The position numbers were made by a program, and so were the translations under genes. Shown piece by piece: positions 1 through 11,739 of a DNA stretch of 64,000 bases. The notes below the pieces were generated by a model, which saw nothing but the letters and a program-made list of their open reading frames with translations, did not search any database and was not told where the DNA came from. The DNA comes from Gnetum montanum (Eukaryota > Streptophyta > Gnetopsida > Gnetales > Gnetaceae). Every line of letters starts with the position of its first letter. Positions within the stretch are counted from its first letter, which is position 1. Location: the NCBI GenBank assembly GCA_015680685.1, contig MNCI01005245.1:119299-183298 (forward strand), in the 5' to 3' direction.

Positions 1-299
1 AATGCACTTCTTAGAAAAGGTTGTCATATCATAGTTCCAGGAAACTGTTCAAAGGAAGAGTAAAAAAGACATAGGAAGAAATAGTTAAAGCATATATGAA
101 AATATTCCAAATAGATCAAACTTCAACTTTTGATAGAGGTGATTGCGAAGAGAAAACTCATGTAGCCCCTTATAGTGTTGGGACAAGGCTGAGATGATAA
201 TGATATTTGGAATCTTATTAAATCTATAAAGAAAAATGTAGTTTCAACTATTTTTTACAAAATTTTTATACTTCTCAACACAAATAATTAAGGTGTGTT

Positions 300-420
300 G
301 AACAAGATCAGCACATAATGGTTTAGTAGTACAGCCCCCATATGTTCAATGGGAAATCATAGGTTTGATCCCACAAACCTCATACAAATGTCGATATTCA
401 AAACAAAAAAAGAAAAAAAG
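300..420 (+). repeat. tRNA-derived SINE fragment
   Basis: A short stretch resembles the head of a tRNA-derived SINE. A box-A-like motif lies at 318-334 (ATGGTTTAGTAGTACAG) and a box-B-like motif at 361-372 (AGGTTTGATCCC), at near-normal pol III promoter spacing. An A-rich tract follows at about 400-420. Assignment rests on the two boxes only; it could be a decayed tRNA-like repeat of another kind. Confidence 0.5.
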
Positions 421-479
421 GTATCTTGAAGAGAAACCATCAGCTATATGAACTCCTAAGAATATAGCCAACTGATTTG

Positions 480-635
480 TACATAGATTTCCCTCACACA
501 AAATTTGAACTCATAACTTGTTTTCTTACAAACTACTGAACTTCCAAATTTGCCTCAAACAGAATTTGAACTCATAACTTGGTTTTTTTTTTAATAGCAC
601 CACTGAACTTACCAATTAAGCTATCACCTCATTGG
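480..635 (-). repeat. tRNA-derived SINE fragment, partly duplicated
   Basis: Read on the minus strand, box A (TAGCTTAATTGGTAAG, 623-608) is followed by box B (GAGTTCAAATTC, 573-562). The box-B part recurs nearly unchanged at about 500-518, so the unit is partly duplicated in tandem. It lies in sequence downstream of HisRS exon 5, within the next intron. Confidence 0.5.
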
Positions 636-729
636 CAATCACAAATCTTATAAATTCTTACAAACTAGAAAATTCAACATTATATGACTTATGAGTTAAA
701 GCATTAATAATGAACATTAAAACTCTTAC

Positions 730-3700
730 CTCTATGCCTGAAATCCCCATTATATCCATATTCCATTGGTAATGTTCTCGACGGCGACCTCTTGACATTC
801 TCTCATAACGCCAACATTGCCCTATGGAAAACCACTTAATGGGAAGAGACAAAGATTTCCTGAGAAGAGAAATAACTTCTAATGATCCTTAAATTTAGAA
901 ATTCCACTTCTCTACAACAGTTTTAAATAAGCCATATTCAAGTTTCTTGGTATGCATGTAAATTTTTAAACATGCTGACCCCTTTTGCATGACCACTCGA
1001 GCTAATGATGGTGTTAATTCTGGTCTCAATGCAACTTGACGACCGCCTTTGTCTTCAAAATTATAAAGCTACATCAGAGATCACAATTTTTTTAAAAAAA
1101 ATGATAAGAGGAAACATACATTCTTTTAAAACATCATTAAAAATATTGAGTAGTTCAAAAATTTTAATCATTAAATAAATCAATTGTATGCTGATTAACA
1201 TATTATAATTTGTTCTTATTATATGTGATTATCCAGTGGAAGGAATCAACATAACTTGGCTTAACAAAATGGCTAAATGTTTTCTCATGACTTATCAAAA
1301 TAGACAACCTTTTTTCAAACCGGCCACAATAAATAGATGATCAAACTAGTTAAAATATATATAACCCATTAATTACTAAGTTGCAAGGTAAAAATATCTG
1401 GCCCCTTCATCCAGGAAAAAAGTTTTAGAAAGCATAACATACTCCCTACTTAGGAAGTATTAAAAGTTAATTGCTCATTAATAGTATTTCACAAGTTGCC
1501 AAGAAACTCTAAAACTTTTTATGGATAGTTTAAAATAATGTAAAACAAGGACTCTGTGTTGTATAAAATAAAATAAAATCTATTTAAACAACAGAAATCA
1601 AAAGCTAAATTAACAGTAATTAACAACTCCATTGCTCTTTCCATTGTAAACATGTTCAATGAGCTACTGTTATTTTCAAACATTATTAAAAGAAAGTATG
1701 ACACTAACTTACAAAGCCTATATAATGCTTAAGACACTTATAGCGGTGTATGGTAAAATGGAAACAGCCCATTACCTGTTCTGTTATTTCTTCACCACCT
1801 TTTCTTACATAAAGTTCTTCAGATTCCAAAATAGGGTAATCAACTTCCTCAAACGCAAATAATCTGGAAACCTTGATTCAAAGAAGCAATAACAACAAAG
1901 ATCACTATATTTTTCTTATGAAAAAATGGTAAAAATGCAGTTGGTTTACCTCACAAAATTTTTGGAAAAGCCAATTGCGAAGTCGCATATCCTCCGGTAA
2001 AAAATCTCGGGTTCCTTTAGGTGGATTCACATCAATAGTATTTTTATCACCATTACAAGTGCTTGATTGACTAACTGCCTTCTCCATTGCTGAGTTTTCT
2101 CCTTCCTCTGTGCAAGGTTTCACTAAACAAGGAATGCCTGTAAATTTTATCATACTTTTAGTTCTCATGAATAAACCATTCCAACTTGTCATATGGAATG
2201 ACATGCTCAAAATGAAGAAAATGTATTTAGATTGTTCATGGATTGCACTAAAGAAGAAAGTTTTAAAATGGGATCTTCTCAGATGTTGTTGTTCTTCAGA
2301 GATCAGTTCCGCAGGGATGTCCTTTAGCTGATGCTCTAGGAGCTATGCTTTGAGCTCATAGTGAATCTATAAGGTTAAAAGAGATAACTCTTCCTAAAGG
2401 ATGAAAGGACCTTCTTTATAATCAATTTGCATATGATACTTTTCTCACTTTGATTAAGAACCATGGTGATTTTACTGCTACCTTGAATTGCATTGGCATT
2501 TATTGCAGAGCTTTAGGGGCCAAAATTAATTGGAACAAAACTCAGGCTATTCATTGGAGCTTCCTTCTAAGACCTTCATAGACCTACAACTATAAAATCA
2601 AATGCCTTTTTCCTCCTGATATGTTTTCTTTCTTAGGCATTCCAATAGCATTGTTTTCTACTCCTATTGTTTTCTTTCTTTGTGGCTCCTTCTGAATTAT
2701 CTTTCCAAAGTATTGGCTGAAATTCTCAAAAATTTCTTATGGGGGATAAAGATAACCATAAAGCTTTTCATCGAGCAGCTTGGAATACTTATCTTTTGAG
2801 CAAGGATGAAGGCAGTTTCAGATTTCCTTCTGTTGAGTAACAGAGTACTCTCTTGGCCTCTAAATAAGATCACTTCTTGTATCAAATGTACAAAAGCTTG
2901 GAAAATCCTTTTCAGGCACAATATTTTGTGTTCAAGTAAATCTCGAAGATGGAGAAACACTCACAGAAGCAATTGGATAATTAGTGAAGGAAAACATAAA
3001 GGTGTAGGCTACTATCTCTTTAAAAAAAATGTGGTATTGTTGAAATCAATTAAAAGGCTTCCTTCAATGGAACCCTGCCCACTTAAGCTTGGTAAACTCG
3101 ATGCAACGCTATATCTGGTGGACACCTACTCTTAAAAAATTTCCCTGGTTGCTTAGTTGATAAATTTTTAATTAGAGCTAAAAGATTTGCAAATCACAAT
3201 CTTCTACTATCACCAATTGCTTTCTATTAAAAACAGGTATATAACTCTTTCTTGGCTTCAAGTCAAAGTTAAGTGAAGTTTTCAAAGACAAGACATCCCT
3301 ATTTATAAACATATTGAAGATGTTCTTTCTAAGTTTGGTGCACTTCAAATGCACAAGCCCCTTTGGCCAGATGGATCTTTTTTGTATTTTTTTCATGTGT
3401 CTAAAGCTAAAGCTTGGTTTTAACTGAAACTTTTTTAATAATCTAAATACAAGATGAAATGTGCAATTGGATGATTCTCATTCAAAGACAGTTTTCCATG
3501 GGGTATGGATCTCGAAGGCTCAACCAAAGCATTAGTTCTTGTTTTAGTCTTCAATTCATCAAGGTCTACCCATTGGACAGAGTTTTTGCCTCTTAGAAGT
3601 TGAATTTCCTAAATGCAATATTTGCCAAACAGATGATTCATTCATCTATGCTTTTTGGGTGTGCCTGTTTTCTAGACAGATATGGACCTGGTATCATTCA

Positions 3701-4842
3701 CCTCAAATTTTCTATCAAGGTCAATCTGTAGTTTTCCCTTGCTGCATTTTAAAATATGATTGCATTGATCAGCACTTTCATAAGGCTTGGAAGGTCCTCC
3801 TCTTTTAGATCATTTTCTTTATTTGGAATTACATATTAAATGCTTTGTACCAAAATACAAGATACAATGCACTTGACCATGGTGTGAAGTGCTCCATTAC
3901 CAGTTCAGTCCAACTCCAATGCCATGTGGCAAGCTTTCAAAACAATATAAATTTCTTCTGACATATGTTGAATGATAAAATATTTTTTGAGGTTGTTAAT
4001 TAGCAAAGATCTATAGGTGTGATTTTCTTTTGTTTTTGTTTACCGATTACAACTGACTTGGGGGTCACTTTGTAACTTGGGCTCTGTTAACGTTTATTGT
4101 TCTTGTGGCTTCTGTTTTATGTGATTTGTAGTTCACCTTAACAACGACTCCCACCCCGCTTTCTTCCCTTTTCAGGTGCAAAAAGAAAGTTTGAAAATCC
4201 TTATTAAGTTCCATGAAAAAGGAAAATGTTTGAATTTCCAATACATTGGAATTATCGAATGTCATCTGAAGTCATTCTCCATAGCTATCAGGAAATCCTA
4301 ACAATGCAAGACTAGGGTTTAAATGCAACTAAGCTACTTTTATCAAATTAATTTTAAAAAAAAACAGTTAATAACATATTAGCACTAGCAGATTAGGAAT
4401 AGCATGCTATAAAACTCCAAAGTCTATGAACAAAAATAAGAAATTTGAAAGCATTTGTTACCTGGTAATGTAATATGATAATTTTATTTAAACTTAAATA
4501 CCAAACTGAAACTATACGATAGTCTTAGTAATCAAAATTTTCAAAGCCCCTAAATTGCACACCATATAAAACCCAGAACAAATTGAATAACGATGCGTTA
4601 GCAAGTACCATAATCTGGTTTATAAAGATAATACTGCAGTTGAGGAAACACTATTAAATCAACTTACATGAAGATAACTGCCTTTTCTTAAGGTAAAAGT
4701 ACAAAGGAGAACGTTGTTTCAAAATTCTGTGGGTATTTTCCGAACGAATGGTGATGATTTCACGGGCAGAATGGAAAATTAGGCATCTAAAGAACCCCAA
4801 TTTTGGAGCACAAATTACAGTCACTCCACCATTACGTAGCAT
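730..4842 (-). CDS. HRS1: Histidyl-tRNA synthetase, organelle type (5' five exons; gene continues beyond the left edge)
   Basis: Charges tRNA-His with histidine, probably in plastids and mitochondria. Exons on the minus strand: 4842-4668, 2137-1950, 1871-1776, 1068-980, 859-730. All junctions have GT/AG and keep one open frame of 226 codons without stops. Exon 1 is basic and Ser/Arg-rich, as expected of a transit peptide. Exon 2 has [14 protein letters not shown] (class II motif 1 region), exon 3 [20 protein letters not shown], exon 4 [12 protein letters not shown], and exon 5 the motif 2 block [20 protein letters not shown]. These match the plant organellar HisRS family, not the cytosolic one. 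The first in-frame ATG is at 4842; a stop lies just upstream at 4878, so no earlier start is possible in this frame. Exon 4 ends in a weak donor (GTCAGC). The C-terminal half of the catalytic domain and the anticodon-binding domain must lie left of the window. Family assignment is sure; exon 1 and the start are inferred from splice fit. Confidence 0.93.
2250..4000 (+). pseudogene. Decayed LINE (L1-type non-LTR retrotransposon), 3' half of ORF2
   Basis: This lies in HisRS intron 1, antisense to the gene. Across several frames one sees the RT motif QGCPLA (near 2320), a degenerate catalytic box FAYDT where FADD/YADD is usual (near 2430), and [19 protein letters not shown] (near 2500), typical of plant LINE RT. 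Near 3610-3680 is a zinc-binding region of the zf-RVT type, with CNICQTDD and a later [10 protein letters not shown]. Frameshifts and stops are many, so it is dead. The 5' half (endonuclease) is absent, the usual 5' truncation of LINEs. No clear poly(A) tail was found. It accounts for most of the 2.5 kb intron. Confidence 0.82.
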
Positions 4843-4875
4843 CGTGACCCCTGTGCTAATACCCAAGGTAAGCTG

Positions 4876-4920
4876 CTAAGCGGATAGAGGGAAAGAATGC
4901 CCGCTGCCGCTACACTCCAT
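4876..4920 (-). other. Possible 14-codon upstream ORF in the HisRS leader
   Basis: An ATG at 4920 opens a 14-codon frame ending in TAG at 4878-4876, about 35 bases before the proposed HisRS start. If the transcript starts upstream of 4920 it would be a uORF and could lower translation of the synthetase. The transcription start is not visible. Confidence 0.3.
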
Positions 4921-5584
4921 ATATCTTAGATAAAGAGCTTCGTATGTTTTACTCATCTTATCCTTCTGGGTAAATCGACATTGCAGGGTTGCAACTTGAA
5001 ATCCTTGCACCTTAGTTTAACCGGTAAGCAACATGGGATACGTGACTTCTTATTATAATGTGATTGGCTCACGGTATTTCAGCATGTTCTTAAATGGCAT
5101 ATATTAACTTTGCATGTTGTTTATATCGCTTAAAATTTAAATATCGCTTAACTTAAAATTTTAAATAAATCTTATTTAAAAGAGTTTGTTAGGACTTTTT
5201 TTGTTTTTAACAACCTTTTGAATAACTTATTTTTTTATTTTATCATTTTGTATTAGAGCTATCTTTTTGAAAATGCTTTAAAATAAATCCATTTCATAAA
5301 CTAATACTAATTTCAAAGCTTAAAAAATAAGAATGCAACTATAGCATTTATTTAATACGGATGTTTAAGTAATTATCTTATATAAGCTATATTTTCAAGA
5401 TTAAAATAAATACTTTCTTAACACCAAGAAAATTCAAGGTTACTAGAATAACCATTATTCACACATTTATATTTTAAAGATTACACTAAATACTTTAACC
5501 AAGAAAATTTGGGGTCCGTAGCATAATCACTATATCATAAAGAATAAACTAAGTACTTTTTCTTAACAATGAAACTTAGGGCTA
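4921..5584. other. AT-rich gene-free flank upstream of HisRS
   Basis: The HisRS promoter should lie here, but no convincing TATA box could be assigned. The rest is AT-rich with frequent stops in all frames, and no repeat was recognised. Confidence 0.4.
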
Positions 5585-5905
5585 ATAACACAACCCATTA
5601 TTAGAGCTACGAGAGTAAGGATCATCACCTAAAGCTTCAATGCTCATTTAGCTAGGCAAGAGACCCAAGAGGGTCAATGGATGAGTGAAAGCCTAACCTC
5701 TTTAAGTGTATGCGCCTAGGCTCAACCCACATCTTCTGACTTGAAAAACAAGTATCTTACTATCACTCCAAATGATGGTCTCTTATTAGAGCTATAAGAG
5801 TATCCCACAACAAGCTTTCTCCACTTCTAAGTGAAGGTAGGTATTGAACCCACAATCTTCCTTTTGAAAGACGAGCATCTTGACTACTGTACTATACCCC
5901 TAAAT
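5585..5905 (-). repeat. Two adjacent SINE-like units, minus orientation
   Basis: On the minus strand two tRNA-like heads follow each other. The first has box-A-like TAGTACAGTAGTCAAG near 5895 and box B GGGTTCAATACC near 5840. The second has GTGATAGTAAGATACTTG near 5770 and GTGGGTTGAGCC near 5730, followed by a body with GAGGTTAGGCTTTCACTCAT. The second unit matches, inverted, the copies at 6890-7310. Confidence 0.55.
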
Positions 5906-5966
5906 GTAAGATTAAACTAAATACTAACTAAAACTATTTGATTACATGTATCCTAGATAACATGAT

Positions 5967-6815
5967 TGATGAGCAACCATGTAGTCCCTATGCTCAACCA
6001 TATAAATCATAGGTGTCATGTGTAACATGATCATAATCTGTGGATTGAACTAGTAGGCTTCTAAATTATTAATCATTGATTGCATATTGTCATCTTCCCA
6101 ACTATACTTATGTTGGCCTTAGTTCATATAGTTAAGTATACTTGAGGCAAATGATAGTTGATGTCATGTGGCCATAGCAAGATAATATTAAAAAATATAG
6201 ATTTTTTTTTAAAAATTTTGTTCTAATTATTCTAAGAATAGTGAATACGCTCTAAACTAGCCTAGGCAATGAACATTCATTCCTAATTTATACTACACAG
6301 CTTGAACTCATGTGATCATTACTAGGTTATAAAGTATTTTTTACTAGGGATACGAAGTAAGAGCACTATTGGGATTACTAAATGATACATATTTATGCTC
6401 AAAACTAGTCATACTCATTCTACCATATCTAATATACGTTTAGAAAGTAAATTATTAGCTAACCATAGGGAAACGTAAAACTTAATCTATATGTACAGAA
6501 ATATTAAAAAGCACAACAAGGAAAATATAATCTCAGTTAAAGCATTATAATGAAGGGAAACAATCTTGATCTTTATTGTCATCATGCAAGGTGTCCAGGT
6601 ACAATACACTCAAATAAAGACTCTATATAGTTGCTTTAGACCACATTGCAAATACTCGTTGACTATTACGTAAGACTACAAAATTAAATTGCAATAGCTT
6701 CGCTACAACTACAATAATGGATGTCATAAATGCAGTAGGTGGGTTCATATTTATAGGCATTTATGACTATTGCATCAATGTAGTTGAGTTAATGTAGATG
6801 CATTAACACAATTGA
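5967..6815 (-). repeat. Degraded gypsy-family LTR
   Basis: The left end (TGATGAGCAACCATG..., followed by a match to the family 'CTCAACCAT' terminal block) is the minus-strand 3' end of the LTR family found throughout the window. The interior keeps the order of blocks seen in the LTR at 27747, including a TATA-like element (TATTTATAGG on plus) near 6750 and GATGCATT motifs near the right end. The right boundary is approximate. No PBS or PPT adjoins it, so it is probably a solo LTR. Confidence 0.6.
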
Positions 6816-6889
6816 TAAAAAGATTGTTCATTTAATTTTTGACAAAAGTTAGGTAGAATATAAAGATATTTAAATCATTACTCAAATTT

Positions 6890-7310
6890 GGAATCTCTTA
6901 CATGCATAAACCTTGTCTAAGCATACGTGTAGCCACTTAAAGAGATTAGGTTTTCACTCATCCACTAGGCCTTTTAGAATTGAGCTTAGTGAAATTAGCA
7001 CTAAGGCTCTAGGTGATGATCCTTAATGCCAAGGATCATGATGCAGTCATACACTATTTTAGGTCACAATAACAATTGCTAATGTCAATGATTCTAACAA
7101 GTAGTGAGGAGTAGTACGTCAAGACTATCTTTTGAAGTGATAATAAGGTGTTTATTTCTCAATTCATAAGACCTAGGTTCAAGCATGGACACAACCATGT
7201 GAAAGAGATTAGGCTTTCCTTCATCTACCAACCCTCCTAAGATCTTGCCTTGATGGACTGAACATTAAGCCTTTGGATGTTGATCCTTTAGCAAGGAGTG
7301 GTACGTAAAT
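6890..7310 (+). repeat. Two SINE-like units, plus orientation
   Basis: The bodies at about 6930-7045 and 7190-7310 share AAAGAGATTAGG, a CATC-rich block and a GATCCTT end. The second keeps a tRNA-like head with box B AGGTTCAAGC at 7175-7184. Both are the inverse of the unit at 5585-5790 and lie on the other side of the LTR at 5967-6815. Confidence 0.55.
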
Positions 7311-7741
7311 GAGATGTACTAATTCTAAAATGACCAATACAAAGACTGCATGATGAAGATAAGGAGGGTTGAAGTCTCCTATATGATTAAAGTAATTACA
7401 AAAGTGTTGAAATTGCCTAACTATAAGCCCAAACTATTTGAACTATTATCACTACTAGAAAGCACAGAAAAGTAAGAGTGGATCAAACATGCATATGGAC
7501 AAAGCACTAAGGTGCATAGCAATCTAATACTCATTAAGAAGATCATCTTTAAGATGGTGACTTACCATTTAACTGTAACAAGCAAAGCCAATAAGCTTGT
7601 ATCATTCCATGCATGAGTAGTTACAATTTCCAAATGAAGGTTAAGGCTAGTATTCCTCATTTGATATTCTCTAAAATTGAACGCAGATTGATAAAAAAAA
7701 TAAAAAGTCACAATCTATAGAATACAAACTTGCATTAGTAA

Positions 7742-8362
7742 TGTTGTTGTTGAAACATCACGATGCAACATCGTAGCCCATGTTGATATGTCACAGATGC
7801 AATGTCTCAAACATGTAATTTTCTATAAATACATGCTTATTAGCTGCACTTATGACATCATTCAATCAATAGATAGTTAGACCTTTATAGCTTGATTTTG
7901 TAGTCTTACCAATAGTCAGCAAGTGTCAACATCATGGAGTTGAGTTAGTTGTTCAAAATCTTATATGAGTACATTGCACTTAAACATAATTCATGAACAA
8001 TAATAAGAATGAGATTAATTTGCTTTCATTATAGTACTTTGACTTAGTTTAATTTTACCATTTTTAGCATTTAATTTCTATTGTTCTTGTGCTATAATGC
8101 TCATGCTTCCATCATATTATAATTACGTGTAAGAATGAGTGCAATCTAATCTTAAGCATAAACATGCGTTTACTTGGTAATCCTAGTAGTGGTTCACTTA
8201 GTATGCCTTGTAGTGTAAATACTTGATAATCCCAACAATAAATTATCTATCTAGGATGCAATAGTAGATTAGAGAATTAGACATTTATTACACTAGGCTA
8301 GAATAGGATCTATTTTCATGTTTTAAATAATTAGAAATTAAATATTATTTACTTATTATAAA
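7742..8362 (+). repeat. Truncated LTR, plus orientation
   Basis: An older family LTR in plus orientation. It has a palindrome-rich promoter block (CGATGCAACATCG near 7760), a TATA box in TTTCTATAAATACATGC near 7831-7847, and then blocks matching the LTR at 15353-16197 (TTGGTAATCC, and CACTAGGCTAG near 8290). It stops at 8362, where the opposite-strand LTR 8363-9313 begins. The left boundary is uncertain by tens of bases. Confidence 0.55.
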
Positions 8363-9313
8363 TGATGAGTGGCGAGGTACCCCTACACTCAACCATACGA
8401 AATGAGCGTAGCACGCGCAATCCGGTCGAAATCTGCAGACTAAATGCCTACACGCCCCATGGAACACTTGGGGTTAATCATTCATTGTCTTCCCAGACTT
8501 ACTTGTTGTTGTCACGGTGTATGGTTAAGTAAGTTCGAGGTATATGATTTTTATATCTTTTATGTGTTTTTCTCCTATGCTATGAGGTGAAGGGTTGAGA
8601 AAACTAACTAACTCTAACTAATGTCCTAAGTATAAATTAACTAGCATCAGCATCCATTCCCATTTACCGTATACACCCTGAACTATGCAACTGTGGCTAC
8701 CAAATGCCAATCATTACTGAGATTACCATATGTAACGCACGTGCTCGAAGTGGTCGTACTGAGGCACTTAACTAGCCTAAACATGATGAGCAGCCAATTC
8801 CTTAACTAGCCGTACACATCCGTAGATGCTCGTAATCAAGTCATACTCATCCCGCATTCTAGGAGTTGAGGGTGAGAGAGACTAATCGCGATGAGTAGCC
8901 GATTCCTTGATTAGCTGTACACATTCGTCAATGCTCGTAATCAAGTCGTACTCATGCCGCGCTAATGTAGGTAATAAATAACAGGTAAGAAATAACATGT
9001 AATAAATCCTATTCCATGCATTGCAAGGTTTATCCACAAAGCTCGTCTTTATTGTTGTACACAACTTGCGTTCAAGTACAAAGCTACTCGAATAAAGATC
9101 CATTCACTTGGGGACTCCTACTGCGGGCACATGGAAAATATTCTATCTTTGGAGTGATCAAACTACCAGAGTTTCCCTACTTTTAGCCTAGGATGGGAAA
9201 TAAAGGGAGTGCCGCCTCTTATTTATAGATTTGGCGATGAACCACGATATCGTGTACGCGATATTGCAGGGGATGACGCGATATCGCGGTGCATGCGATA
9301 TCGCGTCTCATCA
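8363..9313 (-). repeat. Gypsy-family solo LTR, minus orientation
   Basis: A complete 951-bp LTR: minus-strand 5' end TGATGAGACGCGATATCGC at 9313, 3' end ...CACTCATCA at 8363. It is close to the LTR of element G (61077-62088). Upstream of the TATA box (TATAAATA, minus, near 9222-9229) lie repeated GCGATATCGC-type palindromes. Neither side has the PBS or the GGGGGTA polypurine tract, so it is a solo LTR. The flanks (ATAAA / GTAAT) are not a clear target-site duplication. It lies between an LTR fragment and a gag remnant of plus orientation. Confidence 0.82.
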
Positions 9314-10310
9314 GTAATATGGAGTTGGTACATGAAAAATGTGGAGAATATGCAAATATTATTAAAGGGAAAACCATGCAAAATAACTCTGAAAACCAGA
9401 AGAAATAGAGGATACCAAACCTAGAAACAGGACAAAACACCATTCAATAATTGGAAAGAAGGGAAGAAGAAAATAAGGATATGGGCTCAACTGCAAATCA
9501 TAAGTATCAATGTGATGTTTGCCTATATGATCACCCCAAAGGCCAATGCCCAATCTTGTCACATCTACATGAGCATTGGGGAAGAATGTTACATCCAAAT
9601 TTTGTATAGAAGCACCGTGTTCAATCGTAGTGGCAAAACCCCCAATTGTGGGGGAGGGCATCGCCAAACTGGCCACACCCTTCGTATCACCCGAAACCAA
9701 ATTCAACACCCTATTTCTCCAACTGGATCAACATCCTCTACTTCACCTCATCGTTATTACTCTCCTGAGTATCATCAATCCATGTCCTCCCCTACAGGGT
9801 CACCACCCATGTTCCTTCCATCCCTCCTTACTCTCAATATTCTCATCCTTCACCTCCTTCTAGATTGCCACCAGCTGTACCAAAAGGTTTTGCACCACAG
9901 CACCAACCAACGAACATTACTTGTGCTACTATTATCAATAGCACTAGGAGTCCTCCACAACGTTGAAAGTGTCCTTTCTTTAGGCATGATTGTAGAGAGA
10001 TACAACACGGTTCTAAAACCACTGCATCCTCCAACTCAGCGCAAGCCCAACATTGTGATGCACCTTCCTCTTCAAGCACAATGCCTCCTGTTACCTTCTC
10101 TGGGCCACCAATTAACACGCCATAGTGGGTCAGCACCTTATCACATGATCACATCTTATAATCTGCCCCACTATGCCTACTTTAATCAAGTGTGTGAAGC
10201 CCAATTTGGGTACATTCCTGCCACCACACCAAAAGACACCTAATGGTTTGGATATGATTGAACCCCAATATTTCCAACATGCATGGATCCAAATTTTCCA
10301 TTTATTAATT
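9314..10310 (+). pseudogene. Ty3/gypsy gag remnant (zinc knuckle and proline-rich C-terminus)
   Basis: The C-terminal half of a family Gag. A zinc-knuckle-like block CDVCLYDHPKGQCPILSHL is encoded at about 9509-9565 (C-x2-C-x3-H-x4-C). A Pro/Ser/His-rich region with several stops follows, and the end contains TTPKDT-WFGYD, matching the end of the gag at 16330-18710. The Gag core (the HLQAFHDACALQ block) is missing at the left, where the opposite-strand LTR abuts. No protease or RT follows. Confidence 0.75.
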
Positions 10311-11735
10311 CTCGCCATGATTAAAGGTTTAGTTATGGGGGATACCCCCATTCTGACAAGCAGAATTAGTAAATGTTTTTTCTTTTCTTTGGTCTTACAA
10401 TTTTTTATTTTTTGTTTTCTAATTCTTCGTTTTTCAATTTGTTGTTTTATCTTTTTGAGGGTAATCTCATCTGTGAATAAAATACTCATGTAACTAGTCA
10501 GTTGAGGCATTGTTCTATGTTATCAAGTCACAAGTGAGTAATTATTTGGACAGTGAGCCCAGAACATCTACCAACCCATTCTATTAATAAGAGGTTCTTT
10601 CTCTAGGGATGATGATATTATTGTTATCATAAAAACTTAAAGTAAGCTTTGTATCCATTATGCCTAGAGTGAAGAGTGATGAACTAAGAGGGAATGACAA
10701 GGGTGGGACATCAAGGGGACTTGTGGATTCTCTTTGGTGACATCTGTATGTGCTATCATGCAGCTTGGTTGTACTAAGATCCTTGTAGATCTAATGAAAA
10801 ATGGGAGTAAGAGTTGTAATAAAGGCACTCAATAAAGGAACTTGATGCTATTTTGAAGGGTCCCACTAAAAAGACATGCACCCATGCCTGAAGGTTGGTG
10901 GCTTCTCTGGATCACTGTTGGGAAAGACAAAGTGCAAAAGTGGCTAGAAGAAAAAAAGAAAAGAAAGAAGAGAAACAGAAAAAAAAAGATCAAGAAAAAC
11001 ATGTTGTATACAAATTCAAATCACTTCTCCCTTACACAAAATGCCAAGTGATCGTATACTTTGCTGTCATGATACTCTTATGGTTGTCTATCATTGGGAT
11101 GAAATAATGCAATGTCACTGATCAGAGGTATGGACTTGGTTTTGATCTTGGAGCAAAGGGCTAATGGTACTTTAATCATGCACAACACTTAGGATTCATT
11201 GTGCCCAGGGTAAGTTAATTCACGTCTTGATCTTTGCAATCCCTTTTACAATTTGTCTCATCTCATGGTCTAGGTAGTTCTAACTTATGTCTTGTGTGGC
11301 ATAGAATTTGTACCTCATAATGGTGGTACTTAACATGTGTGTGTTTTGTTGCATAGGTGTGGATTGCATTTAACCCTTTTAGTGCCTATGAACATTTGAA
11401 GGCATGGTTACACAAGGGTATGATAGGTTGGAACCTGCTTTGGGGAGGACCCAGTTGCGTAACTTTTGTAATTCATACTCATTGCACACCACCACACCAT
11501 CTCCTACCCTCCAAGTCTTCCATTGTTGAATCTATTCTTTCCTTTGCCATTATTTTAACCGAATGTTCCTTAGAATCACTACATGTCCTTTTTCGTCACC
11601 TTTTTCAAGAACTTCATTGTATAACTCCACTCGATTACGCTTTTGGTGCCTTAATTTCCACTTGACATTACCCTAGACCTTTCAAATCTACCTCAAATCC
11701 TTCATTTTTGGCTATAAAAATTCAAAAATCATTAA
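10311..11735 (+). other. Gypsy 3' noncoding region (post-integrase type), pol deleted
   Basis: A purine-tract-like TTTAGTTATGGGGGATA at about 10330-10346, then a long T-rich stretch (10376-10460), then conserved short blocks such as CCCATGCCTGAAGGT near 10880. The same blocks follow the integrase end in element H (minus, near 50300) and occur at about 20130-21060. The element therefore jumps from gag to this region, with pol lost. An open frame at 11357-11665 encodes nothing recognised and looks like chance. Confidence 0.5.
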
Positions 11736-11739
11736 TTTT

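Noticed and set aside
8363-9313. Reading this LTR as the 5' or 3' LTR of a complete minus-strand element
   Set aside because: Neither a primer binding site on the left nor a polypurine tract on the right is present; the flanks are plus-oriented remnants.
9512-10243. A 243-codon open frame, the longest in the window, as a novel gene
   Set aside because: The Gag knuckle (CDVCLYDHPKGQC) and tail lie in other frames over the same bases and match four family copies. The long frame is a by-product of Pro/Ser-rich Gag sequence.
11357-11665. Open frame of 102 codons as a small gene
   Set aside because: It sits in the family's 3' noncoding region, has no recognised motif and no counterpart in the other copies.
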